A DNA stretch of 64,000 nt from an uncultured Caulobacteraceae bacterium. GTDB lineage: Bacteria > Pseudomonadota > Alphaproteobacteria > Caulobacterales > Caulobacteraceae. Within the stretch, counting starts at the first letter, position 1, and every line of letters begins with the position of its first letter. The translations under genes and the position numbers were made by a program. A model generated the notes under the pieces. The model did no database searches. It saw only the letters and a list, made by a program, of their open reading frames with translations, and was not told the origin of the DNA. The stretch spans positions 62,001 through 126,000 of the forward strand of contig CAIQJF010000071.1 of the NCBI GenBank assembly GCA_903872075.1, written 5' to 3'. Below are positions 16,088-24,643 of this stretch, in pieces.

Positions 16088-18487
16088 ATGCGCGAGCCGA
16101 TGTTTCTGCTGCTGATCGCCGCGGCGGCGCTCTATCTTGTTTTGGGCAGCCTCGGGGAAGGGCTGTTCCTGATGTGCGGCGCTTTCGCCACCATCGGTCT
16201 TGTGGTGCTGCAGGAAGCCCGGAGCGAAAACGCCCTGGCGGCGCTGCGGGATCTTTCCCAGCCGCATGCCCGGGTTATCCGTGACAACCAGGAGCGATCG
16301 ATCTTCGCCCGCGAGCTTGTCCAGGGCGACATTGTTCTGGTGGGGGAGGGGGAGCGATTACCGGCCGACGGCGCCCTGGTTTCCGGCGAGGTGCTGAGTG
16401 TCGATGAATCCGCCCTGACCGGGGAATCCGCACCGGTCGCCAAGCGTCCGCTTCGCCCCGACGAGACGTTCAACCCCGACTCGCCTCCGGGCGCCGAATC
16501 CGGCCCTTCTCTGTTCTCCGGAACGCTCATCGTGCGCGGACAGGCCGTCGCGCAGGTCAGCCGAACGGGCCCGGCCACAGCGCTCGGTCGCATCGGCCTG
16601 TCGCTGGCCGCCATCAAACCTGAACCGACGCCGCTCCAGACGACCGCCGGTAAGCTGGTCACGTGGCTCGGTGTGTTCGCCATCGCGTTCTGCTTCTTGG
16701 TTACCGGGCTCTATGGCCTTTTGCGGGGCGAATGGGTGGCGGCTGCCCTGGCCGGAATCACGGTGGCGATCGCCCTGATCCCTGAAGAGTTTCCGATGGT
16801 GCTGGCGGTCTTCCTCGCATTGGGCGCCTGGCGGCTGGCGACCCATCAGGTGCTTGTCCGGCGCGGCGCTGTGATCGAGGCGCTGGGTGGGGCCACCGTG
16901 CTGTGTGTCGACAAGACGGGAACCCTGACGGAAAACCAGATGCGGGTCGCCCGGTTGTGGACGCCCGACGCAGACGTGAGCGTGGGCGATGCAGCCGTGA
17001 AGCCCGGCCCCGCCGCCGACCTGCTTCAAACGGCCGGTCTCGCCTCGGCCGTCCGGCCGGTGGATCCGATGGATAGGGCCGTGGTCGGCTGCCTTAGCCG
17101 ATCGGAGATCAAACGTGGCGCGACGGCGGACGAGCCGGAACGCACCTGGCCGTTGCGGCCGGACCTGATGGCGGTCATTCAGGTGTGGCGCTGCGGCGGT
17201 GAGGCGCGCATCGCGGCGGCGAAGGGGTCGCCCGAAGCTGTCTTCAGGCTTTGCCGGCTATCGGACTCCGATGTTGCCCGTTTCACCGGCGTTGTCGGCG
17301 CGTTCGCCGAACAGGGCCTGCGGGTGCTCGGAGTCGCGTCCAGCCAGGTCACCGGCGTGTTCCCCGATCGGCCGGAGGATGTCCCCTTTGGCTTCGCGGG
17401 CCTGGTTGGATTCCTTGACCCTGTCCGCAAGGACGTCCCCGCCGCCATTGGCGAGGCGCGCGCGGCTGGAATTTCGGTCGTGATGATCACCGGCGACCAT
17501 CCCGCCACGGCGCTGGCCATCGCCAAGTCGGCCGGCATCGACACCACGGGTGGCGCCCTGGTCGGCGCGGAGTTCGCCGCGCTGTCGGCCGAAGAGCTCA
17601 CGCTGCGTCTCCGCGCTGTCCGGGTGTTTGCCCGCATCGTTCCTGACCAAAAATTGCTGATCGTCCAAGGGTTAAAGGCGGCAGGCGAGGTGGTCGCCAT
17701 GACCGGTGACGGCGTCAATGACGCCCCCGCGCTCCAGAGCGCCCACATCGGCATCGCCATGGGACGCAAGGGCACCGACGTGGCGCGCGAGGCTGCCGAC
17801 CTGGTGCTGATGGACGACAGCTTCGCGTCGATTGTCGGTGGCGTTCGTTTGGGTCGCCGGATCTTCGTCAATCTGCGCAAGGCGCTGATCTACGTCACCG
17901 CGATCCACGTCCCGATCGCCGGCCTGGCCCTGATCCCGATCGTCATGGGTTTGCCCCAGCTGCTGTTCCCCATGCATGTGGTGTTTCTCGAACTGGTCAT
18001 CGATCCTGTCTGCGCCATGGTCTTCGAAGCCGAGCCGGGCGCGGATAACGCCATGAGATTGCCGCCCAGGCGGCGCGACGAGTCCCTGTTCGGCCCCAGG
18101 CAGCTTGGCTTGGCCCTGCTGCAGGGCCTGGTCCTGCTCGCGGGCGTCCTCGGGATCTATGTCTGGTCGCTCGGTCACGTCACCCAGGCCGAAGCACGGG
18201 GCGCGGCGTTTCTGGCCCTGGTCGTCGGCAACCTGGTCCTTGCCTTGACTGACGCCGCCTCGGCCGGCGGGCCGCTCTTCGCCCCGCATCGCAAAATCTA
18301 CTGGATGATTTCGGCTCTGGCGGCAGGCGTGCTGGCTCTGGTTCTAAACGTCCCGCTCCTGGCCGGCGTCTTCAAGGTTGCCGCGCCCCACCCAACTCTG
18401 TTGGCCTTGGCGCTCCTCGTCGCTGTCGGAGGCGGTGGATGGTTCGCCGCAGTTCGCGTCCTCCGCAACCCGTCGAAGACGTTGTGA
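16088..18487 (+). CDS. P-type cation-transporting ATPase (PEEFP type), true N-terminus upstream
   Basis: The 799 residues from ATG 16088 contain the actuator motif DESALTGESAPVAK, the membrane motif ALIPEEFPMVLA, the phosphorylation site LCVDKTGTLTEN (D near residue 275), and the hinge TGDGVNDAPAL, with C-terminal membrane helices. This is a P2-like cation pump. The conserved N-terminal domain is cut off at this ATG: the same frame upstream reads GLLQGLSQAEAARALARDGP followed by NELP, a clear cation-ATPase N-terminus, open back to a stop at 15911-15913 but with no ATG, GTG or TTG. Either a rare start is used (for example ATC 15965), or a one-base deletion has disconnected ATG 15906, or the start codon is lost. 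Ion specificity unknown. Confidence 0.85.
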   Translation: MREPMFLLLIAAAALYLVLGSLGEGLFLMCGAFATIGLVVLQEARSENALAALRDLSQPHARVIRDNQERSIFARELVQGDIVLVGEGERLPADGALVSGEVLSVDESALTGESAPVAKRPLRPDETFNPDSPPGAESGPSLFSGTLIVRGQAVAQVSRTGPATALGRIGLSLAAIKPEPTPLQTTAGKLVTWLGVFAIAFCFLVTGLYGLLRGEWVAAALAGITVAIALIPEEFPMVLAVFLALGAWRLATHQVLVRRGAVIEALGGATVLCVDKTGTLTENQMRVARLWTPDADVSVGDAAVKPGPAADLLQTAGLASAVRPVDPMDRAVVGCLSRSEIKRGATADEPERTWPLRPDLMAVIQVWRCGGEARIAAAKGSPEAVFRLCRLSDSDVARFTGVVGAFAEQGLRVLGVASSQVTGVFPDRPEDVPFGFAGLVGFLDPVRKDVPAAIGEARAAGISVVMITGDHPATALAIAKSAGIDTTGGALVGAEFAALSAEELTLRLRAVRVFARIVPDQKLLIVQGLKAAGEVVAMTGDGVNDAPALQSAHIGIAMGRKGTDVAREAADLVLMDDSFASIVGGVRLGRRIFVNLRKALIYVTAIHVPIAGLALIPIVMGLPQLLFPMHVVFLELVIDPVCAMVFEAEPGADNAMRLPPRRRDESLFGPRQLGLALLQGLVLLAGVLGIYVWSLGHVTQAEARGAAFLALVVGNLVLALTDAASAGGPLFAPHRKIYWMISALAAGVLALVLNVPLLAGVFKVAAPHPTLLALALLVAVGGGGWFAAVRVLRNPSKTL

Positions 18488-18542
18488 ACCCGGCGGCTTG
18501 CTCTGACGGCGGGTTGGTCACCCCTGGGCGCGGAGCGGGCGA

Positions 18543-19631
18543 GTGACTCTCCGGGTCTCCAAGGCGTGGCGTTCGGCCGATCTTGTGATCCTGTCGGCGG
18601 TTGTTGCGGTGGGCGCCCTGCTGCTGTGGAAGCTCGCCGGCGTCCTCTTGCTGTTTTTCTCCGCGATCGTGTTCGCAATCGCCCTCTCGGCGATGGCCGA
18701 CGGCCTGCGCCGGGTCGTCCCAATACCCAGGAAAGTCGCAGTGCTCGCCGCGGCGGCGCTGATCGTCGCGGTCCTGGGGGCCGTGGTCGTGATGTTCGGT
18801 TGGCGTATCGTGGCGCAGTACGAAGAGATCACCGGCAAGATCCGCGAAAGCGTCCACATCCTGATGGTCTTCACGCGCTCTCAGGGGTGGGGACAGGCGC
18901 TGATCCTGAGAGCCAACGGGGCGAAGGTGTCCGACGCCACCGACACGCTCGCGCCGTTGCTGGGATCGTTGCTGACGGGAACGGCCCGCTACGCCACCTA
19001 CGTCGTCATCGTCGTCGCCTGCAGCATCTTCCTGGCGCTTGATCCAGGCCGGTGCCGCGACGGCGTTTTGACCCTTCTGCCGCCGGCGCCTCGGGCTCTT
19101 TGTTCCGACTTCCTGAGCCGCAGCGGTGTCATCCTGCGACAGTGGCTCTTGAGCCGCCTGATCGTCATGGTCGCGCTCGGTGTGCTGGTCAGCATCGGCC
19201 TCACGATGCTCGGCATCGCCGGCGCCATCACCCTCGGCCTGACCGGCGGCCTGCTGACGTTTATTCCGTTCATCGGCGCGCTCATGGCCGCCGTTCCCGC
19301 CGTCCTTGTGGCGCTCACGGTGAGCCCGCAGACCGCGGTGCTGACCGGGTTCATGTTCTGGGGCGCCCACTTCATCGAAGGCACATTCATCACGCCTCTG
19401 GTTCAGGACGAGAGCGTGGATCTGCCCCCCGTCCTGACCATCATCTCCACCTTGGCGTTCACCGTGGTTTTCGGTCCCTCAGGCGTCCTCCTGGCCAGCC
19501 CGCTGGTGCTGGTCATCGTCACCGCGGTGCGCGTCTACTACCTGGAAGGCCGCCTCGGGCAGCCGCGGTTTATTCCGTCGCCTCATCGCCATCGCTGGGC
19601 GTTCTGGACGCGCCCGCGTCCGCCTCAGTGA
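18543..19631 (+). CDS. AI-2E family (PerM-like) membrane protein
   Basis: A 362-residue integral membrane protein with the layout of the AI-2E/UPF0118 family: two or three N-terminal helices (VVAVGALLLWKLAGVLLLFF), a soluble stretch of about 80 residues around residues 85-145, then five helices including ITLGLTGGLLTFIPFIGALM and the conserved LTGFMFWGAHFIEGTFITPL. Members export signalling molecules or act as Na+/H+ antiporters; the substrate here is unknown. GTG 18543 is preceded by GGAGCGGG. It follows the P-type ATPase by 55 bases on the same strand and its 3' end overlaps the convergent methyltransferase by about 60 bases. Confidence 0.87.
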   Translation: MTLRVSKAWRSADLVILSAVVAVGALLLWKLAGVLLLFFSAIVFAIALSAMADGLRRVVPIPRKVAVLAAAALIVAVLGAVVVMFGWRIVAQYEEITGKIRESVHILMVFTRSQGWGQALILRANGAKVSDATDTLAPLLGSLLTGTARYATYVVIVVACSIFLALDPGRCRDGVLTLLPPAPRALCSDFLSRSGVILRQWLLSRLIVMVALGVLVSIGLTMLGIAGAITLGLTGGLLTFIPFIGALMAAVPAVLVALTVSPQTAVLTGFMFWGAHFIEGTFITPLVQDESVDLPPVLTIISTLAFTVVFGPSGVLLASPLVLVIVTAVRVYYLEGRLGQPRFIPSPHRHRWAFWTRPRPPQ

Positions 19632-20247
19632 CCGTGGCGTTCCGCGCCAGCCAGACAGAACGGCCGCCACAGGTCCGATCCTCCGGCGTGAACGCCACGA
19701 CCTCGAACCCGTGACGTGTCAGCAGCGCACGGTAGGTCTCGGGGGAGAGGCTGGCGTGGTGCAAGGGCTCGCCGAACAGCTCGCCGATCGCTTCGCCGTC
19801 GGCTGGGCCGGACGTGAACATCAGGGCCGCGCCGGGCGCGGCATGGGCGGCGAAGACCGCGAACATCGCCGGCTGATCGCCTTTCGACAGGTGGAAGAAG
19901 CTGTCCCAGGCAATGAGCCCGGCAAAGTGTTCCTTTAGGTCGAGGCGACGCATGTCGTCCACGATCCAGCGTTCCAGGGGAAGTCGCTCCCGGCAGAGAT
20001 CGATCAGCGCCGCCGCGGAATCCACCCCCGTGACCCTCCGCCCCGCGGCAACGACGAACAGGGCGATCGGATCGCCGCCGCCGCAGCCGATATCGAGGAT
20101 CGGACCGCCCGCCGGCGCGAGAGCCAGAAACCGCTCAAGCCATCCCCCCTCGACGACTTGACCGCCCGTCCGTCGAAGAGCCTCCCATCGGGTCCCGAGC
20201 CGGCGATAGAGGTCGACGACGGCCGCCGCGGACGGATGCGCCGCCAG
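19570..20247 (-). CDS. Class I SAM-dependent methyltransferase, probable CTG start
   Basis: The frame encodes a compact methyltransferase of about 225 residues: VVDLYRRLGTRWEALR, the SAM motif I PILDIGCGGGDPIALF, VTGVDSAAALIDLCRERLP, the WIVDDMRRLD region and LIAWDSFFHLSKGD. The first ATG/GTG/TTG in frame (GTG 20025) would remove motif I, so translation must start earlier. CTG at 20247-20245 lies 7 bases after GGAG (complement of 20255-20258) and just past the stop of the upstream ligase, which gives the expected length. Substrate unknown; the final step for a small acid or amine is typical of this group. Its tail overlaps the convergent AI-2E gene. The CTG start is inference from spacing and domain coverage. 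Confidence 0.72.
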   Translation of the reverse strand: MAAHPSAAAVVDLYRRLGTRWEALRRTGGQVVEGGWLERFLALAPAGGPILDIGCGGGDPIALFVVAAGRRVTGVDSAAALIDLCRERLPLERWIVDDMRRLDLKEHFAGLIAWDSFFHLSKGDQPAMFAVFAAHAAPGAALMFTSGPADGEAIGELFGEPLHHASLSPETYRALLTRHGFEVVAFTPEDRTCGGRSVWLARNATVTEADAGASRTPSDGDEATE

Positions 20248-20251
20248 GGGA

Positions 20252-21862
20252 CTACTCCGCGGCCGGCGCCAGCTTCTCCGCCGCGAACGTTGTGGCGCTC
20301 TTGTAGTCGGCCTTGCCGTTGGGCGCGCGCAGGTTGACCTCGCCGGTGACGATGCGCTTGGGCGATTTGTAGGCCGCGAGGCTCTGGCGGACGTGAGCCA
20401 CCAGGGCGCCCTCGTCGAGGGTCTTGCCGGGGTAAAGTCGCACCACGCCGGTCACCGACTGTCCCCATTTGGGATCGGGAAGGCCGACCACCAGGGCGTC
20501 CTCCACATCCGGATGGGTTTTCAGCGCTTCTTCAACCTCTTCCGGGAAAACCTTCTCGCCGGCGGTGTTGATGCAGGCGTTGCCCCGGCCCAGCAGGGTC
20601 AGGCTGCCGTCGGCCTCAACGATGCACCAGTCGCCCGGGATCGAGTAGCGGACGCCGTCGATCACGCGGAAGGTCCGCTCGGTCTTCTCTGGGTCCTTGT
20701 AGTAGCCGATCGGATTGGGCGGGCCGACGGCCACCATGCCGCGCACGCCGCTGCCCGGTGTCACGGGCTGATCGTTCTCGTCGAACACCCGCGCGCGGTC
20801 GCCGAGCATGAACTTGGCCGTCTGAATCTCGCCCGCGGCGGTCATGATCGAGGTGCCCAGCCCAAGGGCTTCGGAGCTCGAGAAGGCGTCAGCCAGGGCG
20901 GCCTGCGGCATATGCTTGAGCAGGGTGCGCTTGACCTCGAGGCTCCACATGACGCCGGAGGAGGTGATCCGCTGGACACTGGAGACATCCCAGCGGCCGG
21001 GATCGCGTTCCAAGGCCTCGGCCAGTGGCCGGGCGAAGGGGTCGCCGACGATGCAAACGCTGGCAGGTTTCCACTGGTCGATATTGTCCAGCATCTCCTC
21101 GGCGCTGAAATGAAGCGAGGGCAGGGTGATCACCGCGCCGCCGCCCAGGTGCGCGCCCATGGCGGTCAGCAGGCCCGTGCCATGCATCAGAGGCGGTCCG
21201 ATCACCGCCGCCGGCCCGGGGCCCGTAGCCTTGTGGAAGGCGACCAGCTCTTCGAGCGTCTCAGGCACAGGCCCCAGGGCGCGCAGCGCACGCAGGGTGA
21301 TCTGGCGCATGTCGTCGTGGGTCCACATCACGCCCTTGGGCATGCCGGTGGTGCCGCCGGTGTAGATGAAGAACTGGTCCTGCGGATCGCGGGTGATGTC
21401 CAGCGGCGACGCGTCGCCCGAGCCGACAACATCCTCGAATGCGTCGGCGAAGTCGCAGCCCGCGCCGACTTCGATGAAGGTCTTCACCTTGGTCAGGCGC
21501 GGCCGGATCGCCTCGATGCTGCGCCTGAACTCTTCTCCGTAAACCACCGCCTGAGCGTCAGAATTATCGAAAATGTAGAACACTTCGTCGGGGGTGTAGC
21601 GGTAGTTCACATTGACGTGGGTGAGCCGCGCCTTCAGGCACGCGGCCAGGGTTTCAACGTACTCCGGGCGGTTGTGCATATAGAAGGCGACCTTGTCGCC
21701 GGGAGCCGCGCCGCCGGCGATCAGGGCCCGCGCCAGGCGGTTCGAGCGCGCTGTGGCGTCGCCCCATCGGATCAACCTGTGGCCATGAATGAAGGCCGGC
21801 GCGTCGTCGGGGGTGACCGAGGCCACACCGTCCAGAATGTCTCCAAAATTCCAGCCGTACAT
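20252..21862 (-). CDS. Acyl-CoA synthetase (AMP-forming), FadD-like
   Basis: This 536-residue ANL-superfamily ligase has the ATP/AMP motif FFIYTGGTTGMPKGVMW, the A5-type segment around DAFSSSEALGLG, the A7/A8 region GDWCIVEADGSLTLLGRGNACIN (in two adjacent stretches) and the C-terminal catalytic lysine context RAPNGKADYKSAT. It activates a carboxylic acid to its CoA thioester. The conserved NYRYTPDEVFYIFDNSDAQ is typical of the actinobacterial/alphaproteobacterial FadD subfamily used in degradation of alicyclic or branched acids. AAGGAA lies about 10 bases before the ATG. A nearby acyl-CoA dehydrogenase and P450 support a catabolic role. Confidence 0.9.
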   Translation of the reverse strand: MYGWNFGDILDGVASVTPDDAPAFIHGHRLIRWGDATARSNRLARALIAGGAAPGDKVAFYMHNRPEYVETLAACLKARLTHVNVNYRYTPDEVFYIFDNSDAQAVVYGEEFRRSIEAIRPRLTKVKTFIEVGAGCDFADAFEDVVGSGDASPLDITRDPQDQFFIYTGGTTGMPKGVMWTHDDMRQITLRALRALGPVPETLEELVAFHKATGPGPAAVIGPPLMHGTGLLTAMGAHLGGGAVITLPSLHFSAEEMLDNIDQWKPASVCIVGDPFARPLAEALERDPGRWDVSSVQRITSSGVMWSLEVKRTLLKHMPQAALADAFSSSEALGLGTSIMTAAGEIQTAKFMLGDRARVFDENDQPVTPGSGVRGMVAVGPPNPIGYYKDPEKTERTFRVIDGVRYSIPGDWCIVEADGSLTLLGRGNACINTAGEKVFPEEVEEALKTHPDVEDALVVGLPDPKWGQSVTGVVRLYPGKTLDEGALVAHVRQSLAAYKSPKRIVTGEVNLRAPNGKADYKSATTFAAEKLAPAAE

Positions 21863-22114
21863 GCGTATCCGTTTCCTTGCCCTGCGCGGCGGACGCGGGC
21901 CCGGGGAGGGCGCGATCCGTCATGTTTTCCGGGTCTTGAGGCCCGGTGTCCGAACGGCCATAGCCCAGCGCCGCGGCGGCTTCCAGACCTGGGGTGCGCG
22001 CGCGGCCATGCGATGGCTGCATTACCGAGAATTATGTTTGCCTGAGCCCGGATACGCGGCAGAGACGCTTGGCTGTGATGCGTTGCGCGGGGGGTGCGCA
22101 GCGGCCCCGGAGAC

Positions 22115-23956
22115 ATGTCCTTGATCACCCTGCTCGCTGTCGGATCCCTGCTTTCCCAGGGGCCCCAACTCCCGCCGCTGCCGCCGATCAAGCGTGATCC
22201 TCAGATTACCTATGTGGACCGGCAGGGACAGGTGCTGGGGGTGAGAGGCGGGCGGTTCAGTCCTCCGGTGGATATCGCCCGCCTGCCGGCCTATGTGCCC
22301 GCCGCCTTCGTCTCGATCGAGGATCGCCGGTTCTATTCGCACGACGGCTTCGACCCCATGGGCATGGCCCGGGCCATTGTCAGCGACCTGGGCAAAGGCA
22401 AGGCCGCGCAGGGGGCATCGACCTTGACCCAACAGCTGGCCCGCAACCTGTTCCTGAACGCTGACCGCACGGTGGAGCGCAAGGCCACCGAACTGGTCTA
22501 CGCCATCGAACTTGAGCAGACCTATTCGAAGAAGGACATCCTGGGGCTCTACCTCAGCCGGGTCTATTTCGGTTCGGGGGCCTATGGGCTCGAGGCGGCG
22601 TCCCGCCGGTACTACAACAAGCCCGCCACGCGACTGACCCTGCGCGAGGCCGCCAGCCTGGCGGCGATCATGAAGTCGCCCACGGAGTACAATCCGGCCG
22701 AGCATCCCGACAGATCGGCGGAGCGCAGCAAACTGGTGCTCGACGCCATGGTCGACACCGGCGCGATTACCGACGCACAGCGCGCCAAGGCCATGGCCCA
22801 GACGCCACATGTCTGGAAGCACGCCGCGACCGAGCCGGCGCAGTATTTCATCGACTGGCTGGACGGCCAGACGCGGCGGATGGTCAACGCCGCTGCGCTT
22901 AGCCGCGACATGGTGGTCGAGACGACGCTCGATGGCGGCGCGGAATTGGCGGCGGGCGAGGCGACGACCTCCACCCTGGCGCGATATCACGGTCGCGGCG
23001 TCGCCCAGGCGGCCTTGGTCTCGATGGACGGCTTCGGGAGGATCCGGGCCTTCATCGGCGGGGCGGACTATCAGCTTGGGCCGTTTAACCGCGCGGTCGA
23101 CGCCCATCGCCAGGCGGGGTCGTCGTGGAAGCCCTTCGTCTATCTCGCCGCCCTCGAATCCGGGCGCACGCCGGACACCCCCGTGGTGGACGAGGCTGTC
23201 ACGATCGATGGCTGGAGCCCGTCCAACTTCGAGCCGGAATTCCTGGGGCCGATAACCCTTGAAACCGCGCTGGCGCATTCGATCAACACCGTCGCCGCGC
23301 GCCTCGCCGACGAGGTGGGCCGTCCTGTTGTCGCCGCCGCGGCCCACAGGGTCGGGATCGTTTCGACCATCAACACCGATCCGGCCATGGCGCTGGGAAC
23401 GACCCTGGTGACCCCCATGGAGATGGCCCAGGCCTATGACGCCTTCGCCAACGGCGGCTACCGGGTGTCGCCCTACGGCATCGACCGCATCCGGCTGGCC
23501 ACGGGCCAGGTGCTCTACCAGCATCCTCAGCCCACGGTTACGCCGGTCATCGCCAACCCGCCGCTGAGCGATCTGAACCGGATGTTGCGCCAGGTGATCG
23601 TCTCGGGCACCGGGGTTCACGCGGCCATTCCCGGCTACGATCTCGCCGGCAAGACGGGGACGACGTCTGACTATAAAGACGCCTGGTTCTGCGGTTTCAC
23701 GGGCGGCCTGACCACCGTGGTGTGGATGGGGCGCGACGATGCGACGCCGATGGTCAAGATCACCGGCGGGACCGCGCCGGTGGACCTCTGGCGCTCTTAT
23801 ATGGTCACGGCTCTGAAGCGCTTGCCCAGCCAGGCGATTCCGCCTGGGCCGGCCATTGTTCCGCCTGGGGGAGTCGTCGCGCCGGGAACCGCGCCCCCGG
23901 TGGAAGGTCCGCCGTCGCCGCCCGAGCCGCCGACCCAGCCCGACCCGCAGACGTGA
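22115..23956 (+). CDS. Bifunctional penicillin-binding protein 1 (transglycosylase/transpeptidase)
   Basis: About 613 residues. A short N-terminal hydrophobic stretch anchors or exports the protein. The glycosyltransferase family 51 domain contains the catalytic glutamate in SIEDRRFYSHDGFDP (E69), GASTLTQQLARNLFL and AIELEQTYSKKDILGLYLS. The transpeptidase domain has S336 in GSSWKPFVY (SxxK), HSINT (SxN) and GKTGTTSDYKDAWF (KTG). The tail is proline-rich (GPPSPPEPPTQP). It polymerises and cross-links peptidoglycan. ATG 22115 is chosen; GTG 22094 is possible and would add seven residues. The stop overlaps the start of the SGNH hydrolase gene (GTGA), so they are probably co-translated. Confidence 0.9.
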   Translation: MSLITLLAVGSLLSQGPQLPPLPPIKRDPQITYVDRQGQVLGVRGGRFSPPVDIARLPAYVPAAFVSIEDRRFYSHDGFDPMGMARAIVSDLGKGKAAQGASTLTQQLARNLFLNADRTVERKATELVYAIELEQTYSKKDILGLYLSRVYFGSGAYGLEAASRRYYNKPATRLTLREAASLAAIMKSPTEYNPAEHPDRSAERSKLVLDAMVDTGAITDAQRAKAMAQTPHVWKHAATEPAQYFIDWLDGQTRRMVNAAALSRDMVVETTLDGGAELAAGEATTSTLARYHGRGVAQAALVSMDGFGRIRAFIGGADYQLGPFNRAVDAHRQAGSSWKPFVYLAALESGRTPDTPVVDEAVTIDGWSPSNFEPEFLGPITLETALAHSINTVAARLADEVGRPVVAAAAHRVGIVSTINTDPAMALGTTLVTPMEMAQAYDAFANGGYRVSPYGIDRIRLATGQVLYQHPQPTVTPVIANPPLSDLNRMLRQVIVSGTGVHAAIPGYDLAGKTGTTSDYKDAWFCGFTGGLTTVVWMGRDDATPMVKITGGTAPVDLWRSYMVTALKRLPSQAIPPGPAIVPPGGVVAPGTAPPVEGPPSPPEPPTQPDPQT

Positions 23957-24639
23957 GTCGGCTCAGGCGGTTTCTGGCGCTCGGCCGGACCGCCGCGGCC
24001 CGGTTCGGCGAGGCGGCTGGGTTGTCGCGATACCGTGCGGCGAACGCGGCCCTGACGACAGATCCCGACAGGCGACCCCGGGTCGTGTTCCTGGGCGATT
24101 CTATCCTGGCCGGCTGGCCTGACCTAGCGGGTCTCGTTCCGGAAGGGTGGCGTTGCCTCAACCGCTCCGTCTCCGGTCAGACCTCCGCTCAGATGCTGCG
24201 GCGGTTCCAAACCGATGTGCTCGCCCTCAGCCCGGCGGCCGTGGTCATCCTGGCTGGGACAAATGACGTCCGCGGCGGGGTGTCCGCCGTCGCCGTGGTC
24301 TCACGCAACATTCGGGCCATGACCACCTTGGCGCGAGCGCGGGGCGTCCAGGCGATCCTCGCGACCGTGCCGCCTGTAATCGTCTTCCCCGGCGCGCGGC
24401 CCAGCGCGGCGCGGCGCGATCCGCGCACCATTGTCGCGGTGAATGAGTGGCTGGAGGGTTTTGCCGAAGAGTCAGGGTGCGCGGTGGCGGACTTTCATGG
24501 CGCGCTGGCCGACGCGCAGGGCGCTTTCGCGCGGCCGCTGACACATGACGGGGTGCACCCCAACGCCGAAGGCTATGCCGCCATGGCGCGGGTGCTGAAA
24601 CCGGTGCTTGATGCAGTCCTGCGGACGTCCGGCAGATGA
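23953..24639 (+). CDS. SGNH/GDSL-family lipase or esterase
   Basis: A 228-residue hydrolase of the SGNH fold. Block I is VVFLGDSILAGWPDL with the catalytic serine in GDS, block II glycine lies in NRSVSGQTSAQ, block III is VILAGTNDVRGG, and block V has D and H in LTHDGVHPNAEGY. GTG 23953 overlaps the stop of the penicillin-binding protein gene (GTGA), giving the best start and suggesting coupling. Such enzymes remove acyl groups from esters, sometimes from cell-wall polymers; the pairing with a PBP makes an envelope substrate attractive but unproven. No clear signal peptide is seen. Confidence 0.87.
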   Translation: MSRLRRFLALGRTAAARFGEAAGLSRYRAANAALTTDPDRRPRVVFLGDSILAGWPDLAGLVPEGWRCLNRSVSGQTSAQMLRRFQTDVLALSPAAVVILAGTNDVRGGVSAVAVVSRNIRAMTTLARARGVQAILATVPPVIVFPGARPSAARRDPRTIVAVNEWLEGFAEESGCAVADFHGALADAQGAFARPLTHDGVHPNAEGYAAMARVLKPVLDAVLRTSGR

Positions 24640-24643
24640 GGGG

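Noticed and set aside
20393-22045. 550-codon plus-strand open frame opposite the acyl-CoA synthetase
   Set aside because: The opposite strand has all ANL-ligase motifs. The plus-strand product has no domain and typical shadow composition (His/Gly/Arg/Val rich).
22022-23620. 532-codon minus-strand frame across the penicillin-binding protein gene
   Set aside because: The plus strand encodes an intact PBP with SxxK, SxN and KTG motifs; the minus frame shows no recognisable features.
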